Below are positions 1 to 7,278 of a DNA stretch of 34,399 nucleotides, piece after piece. The position numbers were made by a program, and so were the translations under genes. This stretch comes from Compostibacillus humi (GTDB lineage Bacteria; Bacillota; Bacilli; Bacillales; Amphibacillaceae), in assembly GCF_014637175.1 (NCBI RefSeq), contig NZ_BMEV01000036.1:1-34399 (forward strand). Reading direction: 5' to 3'. Position 1 is the first letter of the stretch; every line of letters begins with the position of its first letter. Under the pieces are notes generated by a model. That model was not told the origin of the DNA, did no database searches, and was given only the letters and a program-made list of their open reading frames with translations.

Positions 1-161
1 AAATCAAACCGAAAAGCTAGTAACACAATAATTATGCCTTTTTTACCCCTCAAAACCTTGATACACAAAGCTTTGAGGGGCATTCGTTTACCTAGCAACT
101 GTCGAACTCGGGCTAAATAAGCTTGCCCCTTTTGTTATTGATTTTTAACTCTTACAATATA

Positions 162-218
162 GGAAAAGCCCGTTTCATTCATTTTTTGAAACGAGCTTTT
201 CCGAATATTTATTTTTTT
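162..218 (+). terminator. Rho-independent terminator of a gene left of the window
   Basis: GGAAAAGCCCGTTTCA pairs with TGAAACGAGCTTTTCC across a short T-rich loop, with one internal mismatch. An A/T-rich tract containing a run of seven T follows on the plus strand. Confidence 0.65.
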
Positions 219-478
219 ATAAGCAACGCACAACACTCAACATGCGTTGATTGATAATTGCAGACTATTTCAACACTAACTGCGATACACACTCAACAGG
301 GTTTGAATGGTAATCGCAGACTTTAAAAGATGTAGTTGTGTTTACCTTACAATACCAAGAGAACTTAATAAACATGAATGGCCTTTTGCTTATTATAAAT
401 AAACTTATTAATATTAAAAAGACAGATTTCGTTTAAAACAAATCTAGATTGATTGATAAATGGAAATGTGATCTTCGT

Positions 479-530
479 AAAAAAAAGTTCAGCCCCAATG
501 CGTTAAATTATAGAATAATAAGGGCTGAAC
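479..530 (-). terminator. Terminator of the 4-TM membrane protein gene
   Basis: GTTCAGCCC (487-495) pairs exactly with GGGCTGAAC (522-530). Read on the minus strand the stem is followed by eight T (plus-strand A at 479-486). It sits about 20 bases past the stop codon of the membrane protein gene. Confidence 0.75.
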
Positions 531-551
531 CTTATTTTATTTAAAAAGCTA

Positions 552-1055
552 TTATATTTTATCAATATTTGCTGAACCTTCTTCTTCATCTTGGAACATA
601 TCTAGAGTTTTTTCTATGATAATAAACAAAAATATAATACTAACAGAAATTAACACCGCACCAATAAATGTTGTATTGAATCTATCAAAATATATATCAA
701 AAAGATTAATATAACCAATAAAAATAAGTAAGTATATAATCCATTCTTTAAGATTTATTGGGCCAATATCTGACAACTTTTTTATTTTCTTTCTCCTGAT
801 TGCGGTAATTAACAGTTCACTTAATACAAGAACAATAATGTTCATTACAGTAAAACCAAAAAAGAACCAGAAATTAGACCAAAAATCTATATAAAAGTAA
901 AATTCAACTATTGGTAATTTGGAGAGTAAGTATATCACCCCGAAATTAAGAAATATAGGTACTGATACCATTATAATAAATACTACAATCGCTAGAATTA
1001 TAGAAACAGTCATACCAAAAACTTCAGCACTTCTATCCTTAGTCCTATTTGACAT
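552..1055 (-). CDS. Four-helix membrane protein, possibly immunity or YrvL-like
   Basis: This 167-residue protein is dominated by four hydrophobic segments. A short basic loop (IRRKKIKK) separates the first two from the last two, and the C-terminus is acidic (DEEEG). I chose the ATG at 1055 because AAAGGGG lies about 9 bases upstream; a TTG nine bases earlier would touch that site. It is transcribed divergently from a secreted basic protein 110 bp away and has its own terminator. A bacteriocin producer/immunity pair would look like this. The general shape also recalls small YrvL-type membrane regulators. Neither idea is proved by a motif, so the function is unknown. Confidence 0.6.
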   Translation of the reverse strand: MSNRTKDRSAEVFGMTVSIILAIVVFIIMVSVPIFLNFGVIYLLSKLPIVEFYFYIDFWSNFWFFFGFTVMNIIVLVLSELLITAIRRKKIKKLSDIGPINLKEWIIYLLIFIGYINLFDIYFDRFNTTFIGAVLISVSIIFLFIIIEKTLDMFQDEEEGSANIDKI

Positions 1056-1164
1056 TACGCCCAACCCCTTTAGTCCTAACTTTCTAAATCACCGTTTAAT
1101 TAATACGATTCTATGATAACATAATATTGTAAATATTATAATATATTTTGGGAGGAGAAAGAGA

Positions 1165-1698
1165 ATGAAAAAGAAAATTATTAGTTCTGTTGCAGCAACC
1201 TTAGCTACTACTATGCTAGTAAGTGCGGTAGGACCAAGTTTAGCTAGCGCTAAAGAAGCAACTAATTCTTTTACACAAAAAACATTACCATCACTCCCTA
1301 GTATTGTAGAGCAATATGAAAATTATGATCCTGATATGTTTGATTTAGAAAGTCCTAGTTTTAGACAAGACATAATGTTGAGTAAATCTATTATTCATCA
1401 AGAAATACGTAATAATCAAAAGGGAGTAACTACACAAGGGGTACTTGGAGCCGGATTAAAAGGTATAAAAGCCTTTGGAAGCATAGTGAAAAATGGTGGA
1501 CATATGCTATCTTGGATTTTAAAACCATTTTCTAAAAAGTATGCCGATGCTGTTAAACGAAACTCAGCAAAAATAGGCAAAGCACTAGCAAAACCTGAAA
1601 AAGCTACAAGAAGTCATGTTAAAAAACTTCTAACCGACCATGGTGTACCGAAAGATGATGCAGAGATGATAACAAAAATTATTTTCTGGCTTCTGTAA
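1165..1698 (+). CDS. Secreted basic protein, bacteriocin-like by form only
   Basis: The 177-residue product starts with a typical Sec signal peptide: MKKK, a hydrophobic stretch, and a likely cleavage after ASA near residue 29. The mature part has an acidic, proline-containing N-terminal half. Its C-terminal half is strongly basic, with glycine- and alanine-rich stretches (around GAGLKGIKAFGSI) and many lysines, and the protein ends in a hydrophobic IIFWLL. GGGAGGAG lies 7 bases before the ATG and a good terminator follows. The basic, glycine-rich, amphipathic C-terminal half would suit a secreted antibacterial protein, and the divergent membrane protein could be its immunity partner. I recognise no family, so this is inference. 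Confidence 0.6.
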   Translation: MKKKIISSVAATLATTMLVSAVGPSLASAKEATNSFTQKTLPSLPSIVEQYENYDPDMFDLESPSFRQDIMLSKSIIHQEIRNNQKGVTTQGVLGAGLKGIKAFGSIVKNGGHMLSWILKPFSKKYADAVKRNSAKIGKALAKPEKATRSHVKKLLTDHGVPKDDAEMITKIIFWLL

Positions 1699-1770
1699 GA
1701 ATAAATTTTTATAGAAGTATACCTTTCTAACTTTACAAAGCTAATCTCAAATTAATAAGAGCATTAATTT

Positions 1771-1814
1771 AAAAGAGCCTAAAATGCATAAACTCGCATA
1801 CTTTAGGCTCTTTT
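1771..1814 (+). terminator. Terminator after the secreted protein gene
   Basis: AAAAGAGCCTAAA (1771-1783) pairs with TTTAGGCTCTTTT (1802-1814). The stem is perfect over 13 bp and ends in T residues, about 70 bases after the stop codon. Its symmetry would let it work on both strands. Confidence 0.75.
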
Positions 1815-1960
1815 GTGAGCGTCAAGTGAAATGTTATAGTTTTTGATAAATTTTTTACACTTTTGTCTCAAAAATAGACATTCTATATTTCATTCGGTAA
1901 CTATCACACTTAACTGAATAATCTTTGCTCGATGAATAATTATATCCAATATAGCGGTTG

Positions 1961-2233
1961 TTATGGCCGAATCACCCAGGAAAGTGCTTCATTGGCTGCT
2001 TTCGAATTTAAGCCAACAATTTGTCGAACAAGATTCGTAATCGGTGTGACACCAAAGTCCTTTTCATAATCTTCTCTTGTTCCAAGTTCTTTCCATAGAA
2101 TATCTTCAAGCATTTTCATATCTTGTGCTGTTATCGGTGTATTATGATTCAACTTGTAGATGGTCATTTGATCTTTATGTTCAATTAGGTAATGATTTAC
2201 TTTCTTCCGGTAATTTTGTAAATCATCACACAT
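1961..2233 (-). pseudogene. Remnant of a type I restriction HsdR C-terminus
   Basis: The 90-residue fragment resembles the C-terminal domain of type I restriction endonuclease R subunits. Typical stretches are YRKKVNHYL, then IYKLNHNTPIT, the acidic ELGTREDYEKDFG, and VRQIVGLNSKAANEAL. Intact HsdR proteins are about 800-1,100 residues, so more than 90% is missing. No motor motifs, no nuclease motifs and no hsdM or hsdS lie nearby. Upstream on the same strand the reading frame shifts and meets stops. This is a dead piece of a lost restriction system. Confidence 0.65.
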
Positions 2234-2807
2234 TGAACATTGGATCGTTTACTCTTACTTCAATCACTTCATCATGGAAGTTTGTATACTTAACGCTTTA
2301 CATACTCCATCTAGTTCAAAGATGTTAGCACTAAGTAAGGAATGTGGCTAAAATGCGGTCAAATATCTATACATTCCTTGCCAAAAACCCTGTTTTATCA
2401 ACGTAATAGAAGCTACATTCTCAATATGGGACAAGCTACCAAGCTTGATGTCTAGGGCTTTTTCATGGGTGATTACGTTTGCGGGAACATATCGAATAAA
2501 GGTGTTCGTATGTGGGAACATATCAATGAATTTACTCAAATTCGGAACCTGAAATAGTTCTAATCAATACACAAAAAGACTCCCATTCAGCCGGGAATTT
2601 GTTGCTTCAACTTCTTTTAGATTACGTGTTTCTCGAATAATTTCATTCTAGAAAATAGAATTCCAACTGAACATCGTGTCAGTTGGATAAAATTGGGTTT
2701 ATATTAATGATATTGACGTGAAAATTTATTCTTACCTTGATTTTAGAAATAACAATTACATATAATTTCTTAAGTAAATAATTTGTCAATAAACTTCATA
2801 GAGCATT
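2234..2807. other. Decayed non-coding stretch between the HsdR remnant and the SMR genes
   Basis: No intact gene can be supported here. A minus-strand open stretch of about 70 codons (2348 to about 2560) reads like real protein (MFPHTNTFIRYVPANV) but has no start signal, stops on both sides and no family I recognise. It is probably another broken gene piece. Confidence 0.4.
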
Positions 2808-3146
2808 TTAACTACTTAGATTATCAGACTTTTTTTCGAGATTCATGATGACGACACCAACAATAATGATCATAAGACCGAAAACGTTTAAGCCTGAGAG
2901 GATTTCATTAAAAAGAAACATTCCAACTAAAGCTGTTCCTGCAGTCCCAAGTCCAGCCCATATGCTATATGCGACACTTAGTGGAATAAACTTTAGAGAA
3001 ATAATTAACAAAGTAAAAGAAATTCCAAAGCCAATGACAAGAGCAATACTAGGAATTAAATTCGTAAACCCATCAGATAGTTTAAGCATCGATGTAGCAA
3101 AAATTTCAAATAAAATGGAAGTAAATAAAATCAAATAATATTTCAT
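2808..3146 (-). CDS. Small multidrug resistance (SMR) efflux subunit, EbrB-like
   Basis: This is a 112-residue protein with four transmembrane helices. The conserved membrane glutamate lies in helix 1 (LFEIFATSMLKLSDGF). A glycine-rich helix follows (SIWAGLGTAGTALVG), and helix 4 carries the GLMIIIVGVVIMNL pattern. SMR proteins exchange protons for cationic lipophilic compounds in the cytoplasmic membrane. It lies 17 bases after a second SMR gene, and such pairs (EbrAB, YkkCD type) usually act as heterodimers. AAGGAG lies about 11 bases before the ATG. The short charged C-terminal tail is typical of the EbrB-type partner. The last gene of the tetR-SMR-SMR operon. Confidence 0.85.
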   Translation of the reverse strand: MKYYLILFTSILFEIFATSMLKLSDGFTNLIPSIALVIGFGISFTLLIISLKFIPLSVAYSIWAGLGTAGTALVGMFLFNEILSGLNVFGLMIIIVGVVIMNLEKKSDNLSS

Positions 3147-3163
3147 ACCATAATAACTCCTTT

Positions 3164-3478
3164 TTAAATTCTCATTAATACAACGCCAACAATCAGTAAA
3201 AGAATACCTACAGCGCCTTGTATAGTTATTTTTTCCTTAAAAATTAAAAAACCTACGAGTGCTGTTAATGCTGTTCCTGTCCCACTCCAAGCTGCATAAG
3301 CGAAACTTAACGGTATGGAAATTAATGACAATGAGAGTAAATAAAAGGCTAACGCATACCCAATAATTACCCCAAGGATCGAAAGTACTTTTTTATTGCT
3401 ACTTATTGAAGTTAGTTTCATCATGCTTGTACCAAATACTTCCGCAAGAATCGCACTTACTAAAAATACATATGCCAT
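3164..3478 (-). CDS. Small multidrug resistance (SMR) efflux subunit, EbrA-like
   Basis: The 104-residue protein has four transmembrane helices, the SMR glutamate in helix 1 (ILAEVFGTSMMKLT), the helix 3 signature AAWSGTGTALTALVG and the final helix VGILLLIVGVVLMRI. It should form a heterodimeric proton-coupled drug exporter with the next gene. Its ATG follows directly on the TAA stop of the tetR gene, so translation is probably coupled to that of the repressor. The ligand is unknown; quaternary ammonium compounds and dyes are usual for the family. Confidence 0.87.
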   Translation of the reverse strand: MAYVFLVSAILAEVFGTSMMKLTSISSNKKVLSILGVIIGYALAFYLLSLSLISIPLSFAYAAWSGTGTALTALVGFLIFKEKITIQGAVGILLLIVGVVLMRI

Positions 3479-4018
3479 TTAAATCACATCTCTTTCCATT
3501 AAATCACAATAATGAAGCACTATTTTTTCCATTCTTTCTTTAAAAATATCCACATAGCTATACATGATAGAAAACCAAATTCCGTCACAAATTAAACGCA
3601 GTTCTAAAATCTTATCAGGATTTCCTTTGTCTTGATCGAATAGTTTGATCCAGTGTTCAGATACGGATTCCCACAGTTCTTTACTCTTTCCATCTTCTAG
3701 AGAAGAAATAAAAACCGATGGAAGCAAAACATTTTCAGTATCATCTAAATAGTCAATGGTTGCTAATGCATATGCCCGTGTAAATTGATAAGCTCCAGAC
3801 AGTTTAGATTTATATTTGTTAATTTTTCCCTCGAATTGTTCTATCACCATTTTATTCATATTTAATAATAATATTTCTTTACTATCAAAGTGATAGAGAA
3901 CACCACCTTTTGTAATTCCAGACTTCTCGGCAAGGTACTGCATGGTTAATTTTTGGATACCTTCCTCATTTATAATCTTAGCCGCATTTGTAAGAAGTTC
4001 TTCTTTTTTACTCAACAT
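3479..4018 (-). CDS. TetR-family repressor of the SMR pair
   Basis: The 179-residue protein has the TetR N-terminal helix-turn-helix at about residues 20-50 (TMQYLAEKSGITKGGVLYHF, where the last tyrosine and histidine-phenylalanine are typical) and a helical C-terminal ligand domain. GGAGTGATGT precedes the ATG with good spacing. It is the first gene of an operon with two SMR efflux genes, and a perfect 30-bp palindrome starts 20 bases upstream of its start codon. It therefore very probably represses its own operon and is released by a drug ligand, as QacR and similar regulators do. Confidence 0.88.
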   Translation of the reverse strand: MLSKKEELLTNAAKIINEEGIQKLTMQYLAEKSGITKGGVLYHFDSKEILLLNMNKMVIEQFEGKINKYKSKLSGAYQFTRAYALATIDYLDDTENVLLPSVFISSLEDGKSKELWESVSEHWIKLFDQDKGNPDKILELRLICDGIWFSIMYSYVDIFKERMEKIVLHYCDLMERDVI

Positions 4019-4038
4019 ACATCACTCCAGTTATCTAT

Positions 4039-4068
4039 ATTACTGTACTGAACGTTCAGTACAGTAAT
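4039..4068 (-). promoter_or_regulatory. Perfect 30-bp palindromic operator for the TetR repressor
   Basis: The half site ATTACTGTACTGAAC is repeated exactly in inverted orientation with no spacer and no mismatch. It lies 20 bases upstream of the tetR start codon, where the promoter or 5' leader should be. The length fits one site covered by two TetR dimers, as seen with QacR. Confidence 0.85.
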
Positions 4069-4146
4069 CTTAGCAAATCATTTTTAAATTGTCAATTATT
4101 GATTTTATATAAAATGATACTGTTATAAAAAAATGCCTACATCTAG

Positions 4147-4959
4147 GATAGAGTCAACATATTGTGGCAGGCTGATTTATCACACGGACCCTTTATTAAA
4201 ATAAAAGGAAAAGCAAAAAAGACGTTTTTAATTGCTTATATCGATGATTGTTCAAGATTAGTTCCATATGCCCAGTTTTTTACTTCGGAAGGATTTGATG
4301 GGCTTAGAGTTGTAACAAAAGAGGCTTTAATCCGCAGAGGAAGGCCTACAATGATATATGCAGATAACGGGAAGATCTATCGATCTGAAACACTACAGTA
4401 TGCGTGTGCTCAACTAGGGATTACACTAACTCATACACAGCCTTATGATCCGCAAAGTAAAGGGAAAATTGAACGGTTCTTCAAAACAGTACAGACAAGA
4501 TTTTATCCGTTATTAGAAGCAGACCCAGTGGGTTCCTTAGAGAAGCTGAATGAACGATTCTGGAGATGGTTAGAGGAAGACTATCATCGAAGGGTTCATG
4601 CATCATTAGACGGAAAAACGCCGCATGAAGTCTTCCATTCTCAACTAGAAAATATCACGTTTTTAGATGATCCATCCATTCTGGATGTCATCTTTATGAA
4701 ACGAGTTAAACGGAAGGTAAAGGCGGACGGAACAATCAGTCTAAACAAACAACTTTATGAGGTTCCAGCCAGATTTATTGGGTACTCCGTGGATTTACGA
4801 ATAGATGATACCGGCGTTTTTATTTTCGAAGATAATAAGAAAGTGGCTGAAGCAGAGCCTGTATCTTTGTCAGATAACGCTCATGTCAAACGAGTTCGTT
4901 CACCTTTCTCTTTAACCCAATTAGCTGAAGAATCGAAGGAGGCGAATCGAAATGTATAA
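4147..4959 (+). pseudogene. DD(35)E transposase lacking its N-terminal DNA-binding domain
   Basis: The open frame encodes the catalytic core and C-terminal domain of an IS481/Mu-like transposase. Counting from the TTG at 4162, the catalytic residues are D5 (WQAD), D68 (YADNG) and E104 (KGKIERFF), with exactly 35 residues between the last two. The Mu-type C-terminal beta domain follows (LNKQLYEVPARFIGYSVDL). In-frame sequence upstream (RVNILWQAD) ends at a TAG at 4144, and the helix-turn-helix half expected before the core is absent. The stop overlaps the start of the ATPase gene by 8 bp. All active-site residues are kept, but the protein should not recognise its ends. Confidence 0.75.
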
Positions 4960-5752
4960 ATCCTTCTATTCTTTAGCCAAAGAACCCTTTTCGAAAGATA
5001 TACGCCCATCGGATGCGTTTTTATCATCCGATTATCAAGGAGCTTTAAATGCCTTATCCTATTTACAGAAATCAAAAGGAATTGGTCTCCTCATTGGTGA
5101 TCCAGGTGCTGGTAAGACTTTTACATTAAGAGCGTTTAAGGAATCACTAAATCCGTCTTTGTATCACGTTATTTATTTTCCATTATCTACAGGCGGTGTC
5201 ATGGATTTTTATCGTGGATTAGCCTATGGGTTAGGTGAAGAACCAAAGTATCGAAAAGTAGACCTGTTCCGACAGATTCAACAAGGAATCGAACGAATGG
5301 ACAAGGAAAGAAAAGTAACACCTGTATTTATCTTAGATGAAATGCATTTAGCAAAGGATGCATTTTTACAGGATATCGCCCTATTGTTTAATTTTCAAAT
5401 GGATTCCACCAACCCGTTTATCTTGATTTTAGCAGGATTACCACATTTAAAGACACGTTTAACAATGAATCATCATCGCCCGTTGTCACAAAGGTTGATA
5501 ATGAAATATGAGATTCAACCCTTACCGAAAGAAGAGATTGTTTCATATATCAATCACCATCTAAAAATCGCTGGTGCAAAAATGCCAATATTTACTGAAT
5601 CCGCACTAGAAGCCATTGCATTACGATCTCAAGGATGGCCAAGAGTGATTAATAAAATAACGATAAATAGCCTGTTATTTGGGTTCCAATTAAAAAAAGA
5701 ACAGATTGACGAAGAAGTAGTTAGGTTAGCCATAGAGGATATCGGAATATGA
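4952..5752 (+). CDS. AAA ATPase of the transposon, ExeA/TniB-like
   Basis: The 266-residue protein opens with the MYKSFYSLAKEPFSKDI stretch typical of ExeA-type ATPases found with IS481-like transposases. Walker A is GDPGAGKT near residue 51, Walker B is VFILDEMH near residue 128, and an arginine sensor region lies around PLSQRLIMKYEIQPL. Such ATPases act like TniB, TnsC or MuB: they bind target DNA and stimulate or direct the transposase. AAGGAGG lies 8 bases before the ATG, and the gene overlaps its neighbours at both ends (8 bp and 4 bp), so the three genes are one operon. It looks intact. Confidence 0.82.
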   Translation: MYKSFYSLAKEPFSKDIRPSDAFLSSDYQGALNALSYLQKSKGIGLLIGDPGAGKTFTLRAFKESLNPSLYHVIYFPLSTGGVMDFYRGLAYGLGEEPKYRKVDLFRQIQQGIERMDKERKVTPVFILDEMHLAKDAFLQDIALLFNFQMDSTNPFILILAGLPHLKTRLTMNHHRPLSQRLIMKYEIQPLPKEEIVSYINHHLKIAGAKMPIFTESALEAIALRSQGWPRVINKITINSLLFGFQLKKEQIDEEVVRLAIEDIGI

Positions 5753-6006
5753 AAAGAGGAATATTGGTTTATAATCATGAAGAAATGGAATGGCGTGTGT
5801 GGATAGGCCAGCAGGCCTACTGGATTGAACAAGGATACTACTTTGATCTTAGGATTCAAAATAGATATTTTAAAGCAGTCTTGGAAAAAGAATTGGATTG
5901 GTTTGTAACTCTGGATCAAGATGTAAAGTTTGTCCTTCATCCTAATGAGATTTATAAAATTCGAATAAATATCCATGATTATATACGTGTAGATGCCCCT
6001 TTTTAG
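5749..6006 (+). CDS. Small DUF5348-like protein of the transposon
   Basis: The 85-residue protein is rich in aromatic residues (MEWRVWIGQQAYWIEQGYYF) and predicted to be mostly beta strand. Its ATG overlaps the ATPase stop as ATGA. Small proteins of this kind (DUF5348) occur as the last gene of transposase/ExeA-type ATPase operons; their role is unknown. A short CCCCT-AGGGG hairpin with a T-rich tail overlaps the stop codon and may end the operon. The family name is from memory and is less certain than the gene itself. Confidence 0.65.
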   Translation: MKRGILVYNHEEMEWRVWIGQQAYWIEQGYYFDLRIQNRYFKAVLEKELDWFVTLDQDVKFVLHPNEIYKIRINIHDYIRVDAPF

Positions 6007-6060
6007 GGGTCTTCTTTTGAAATGAATAGCTGGAATATTTTGAATGGATTTTTGCATATT

Positions 6061-6143
6061 CTGAAATAATTTGAAAAAACAAGCACATTATTTCAGATTT
6101 ATTGCCGAATTAAAATGAAAACGGCGAGCTGAAATAATGTGCT
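6061..6143. repeat. Transposon end with repeated CTGAAATAAT sites
   Basis: CTGAAATAATGTGCT at 6129-6143 has its exact reverse complement at 6082-6096. A shorter direct copy (CTGAAATAAT) lies at 6061-6070. Clusters of short sites in mixed orientation at an element end are typical of transposons whose transposase binds several sites, such as Tn7, Mu and Tn5053. No matching left-end cluster is seen before 4147, in line with the truncation. The 6082/6129 pair could also form a stem ending the facing gajB transcript. Confidence 0.55.
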
Positions 6144-6159
6144 AGTTTACAAAAATTGT

Positions 6160-7278
6160 TTAAACCTCTATAATTTCACTATTGTTCATTGTAAATTTTT
6201 CAACATATTTATTTGAAATTACCTTTTGATCTGTTACAAATGTAACACTATATCTTGCTCTAGTTAAAGCAACATATAAGCCTGCTTTAGTTTTCGGACT
6301 ACTAACTGCCTCATAATCACTTTCTAAGAACTTTTTTATAGGACCATTCGGATAAATAAGTACTCTATCAAAAGTAAGTCCCTTAGACTTCCCGAAATTT
6401 ATTGGTGATAAAGTTTCTGGAATATTTTTAGTCCTTTTATCATATCTCAAGACAACTGGAGAGAACTTTCTTACATAGTCATTAACTTCAGTACTTCGAA
6501 TATAAAAAACACCATCATGTCCAGTTCTCTTGGTATTCTTTGAAATAGTTTTCGGCATATCAGGATATAATGAATCTGCTATATCACAAATTAACTGGTT
6601 ACAACGAAAGCATTCCGTTTTATATTCAATTGAACACAAACCTTCATTCTCCCATTTCCTAAACAAATCAAAAATGGTTTCTCCTTTATACTTTTTATTT
6701 TTCCTTGAATTATTGGTGAAATAAGTAGCTTGTCGATTATCTCCAACTATAATACTATGTATTTTTGAATGTAATAACAAATATAGAAAATCTAAATCTG
6801 CCCCAGCTAAATCCTGAACCTCATCAATCATAATGATATCATATATGTTCTCTAGACGTTCGATTACTAATCCGTTTGATCTTGAGTTTACCTCAATTAT
6901 AAAATCGCAAATTTTATCAGTATAAATGTATTTCCCATCTCTAAAATAGTAATTTTCAATATCTTTTTTAGCTATATATTGTGTAGATTGGCCGTTAACA
7001 AAAGCTATACTCTCAATTCTTTTTTTATCATATAAAAAATTTTGATAAGGTCTTACACATTCCCTTAATAAGAAAGAATACCAAGTCTGAACAACAACAT
7101 TTTTAGGGATATATCCTATCTTCTCGAAAAACTTTTTCTCAATTTCTTTAGTGTTGTCGATTGTAAATGTAGTAATCAGTATCTGCTTATTATTGTAGTG
7201 CAATGCTTTTTCTACTAATTGAGTTGATTTCCCGGACCCTGCTGCAGCAATTATTATCTCATTATTTAATGGCTTCAT
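6160..7278 (-). CDS. gajB: Gabija-like GajB, compact UvrD-type helicase/NTPase
   Basis: The 372-residue protein has the superfamily 1A (UvrD/Rep) motifs in order: Walker A AAAGSGKST (11-19), motif II IMIDEVQDL (149-157), motif III VGDNRQATY (178-186), motif V SKGLTFDRVLIYP (about 310) and motif VI ALTRARYS (about 338). Its start overlaps the end of gajA by 17 bp, with CCGGAG 7 bases before the ATG. In Gabija, GajB senses or consumes nucleotides and DNA ends and activates GajA during phage attack. The studied B. cereus protein is, as I recall, 494 residues, so this copy is compact and lacks much of the usual insertion domains. The motifs are intact, so I treat it as functional. Confidence 0.8.
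   Translation of the reverse strand: MKPLNNEIIIAAAGSGKSTQLVEKALHYNNKQILITTFTIDNTKEIEKKFFEKIGYIPKNVVVQTWYSFLLRECVRPYQNFLYDKKRIESIAFVNGQSTQYIAKKDIENYYFRDGKYIYTDKICDFIIEVNSRSNGLVIERLENIYDIIMIDEVQDLAGADLDFLYLLLHSKIHSIIVGDNRQATYFTNNSRKNKKYKGETIFDLFRKWENEGLCSIEYKTECFRCNQLICDIADSLYPDMPKTISKNTKRTGHDGVFYIRSTEVNDYVRKFSPVVLRYDKRTKNIPETLSPINFGKSKGLTFDRVLIYPNGPIKKFLESDYEAVSSPKTKAGLYVALTRARYSVTFVTDQKVISNKYVEKFTMNNSEIIEV

Larger units (their letters stand above)
1..551. other. Non-coding left margin with hairpins and a short direct repeat
   Basis: No convincing gene is visible in this AT-rich stretch. It holds an inverted repeat at 46-54/72-80 (CCCCTCAAA with TTTGAGGGG), a strong hairpin at 162-202, and two imperfect copies of a roughly 33-bp direct repeat beginning CACTCAACA at 234 and 290. 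A third hairpin at 487-530 belongs to the gene that follows. A gene lying off the window to the left probably ends before the 162-202 hairpin. Confidence 0.6.
4147..6143 (+). mobile_element. 5'-truncated transposon: DDE transposase, AAA ATPase, DUF5348-like gene
   Basis: Three tightly overlapping genes form one unit: a retroviral-integrase-fold transposase, an ExeA/TniB-type ATPase and a small DUF5348-like protein. The left part is gone: the transposase starts inside its catalytic domain straight after an in-frame TAG. The right end seems preserved and carries repeated CTGAAATAATGTGCT-type sites at 6061-6143. The element cannot move by itself because its left end and transposase N-terminus are missing. 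It separates the efflux operon from the defence operon. Confidence 0.7.

Noticed and set aside
2348-2560. A 63-70 codon minus-strand gene
   Set aside because: No ribosome binding site, a stop just upstream and no recognisable family; treated as debris.
4162-4959. Intact transposase gene starting at TTG 4162
   Set aside because: The catalytic core would start at residue 5 with no DNA-binding domain, and an in-frame stop lies 15 bases upstream without a ribosome binding site.
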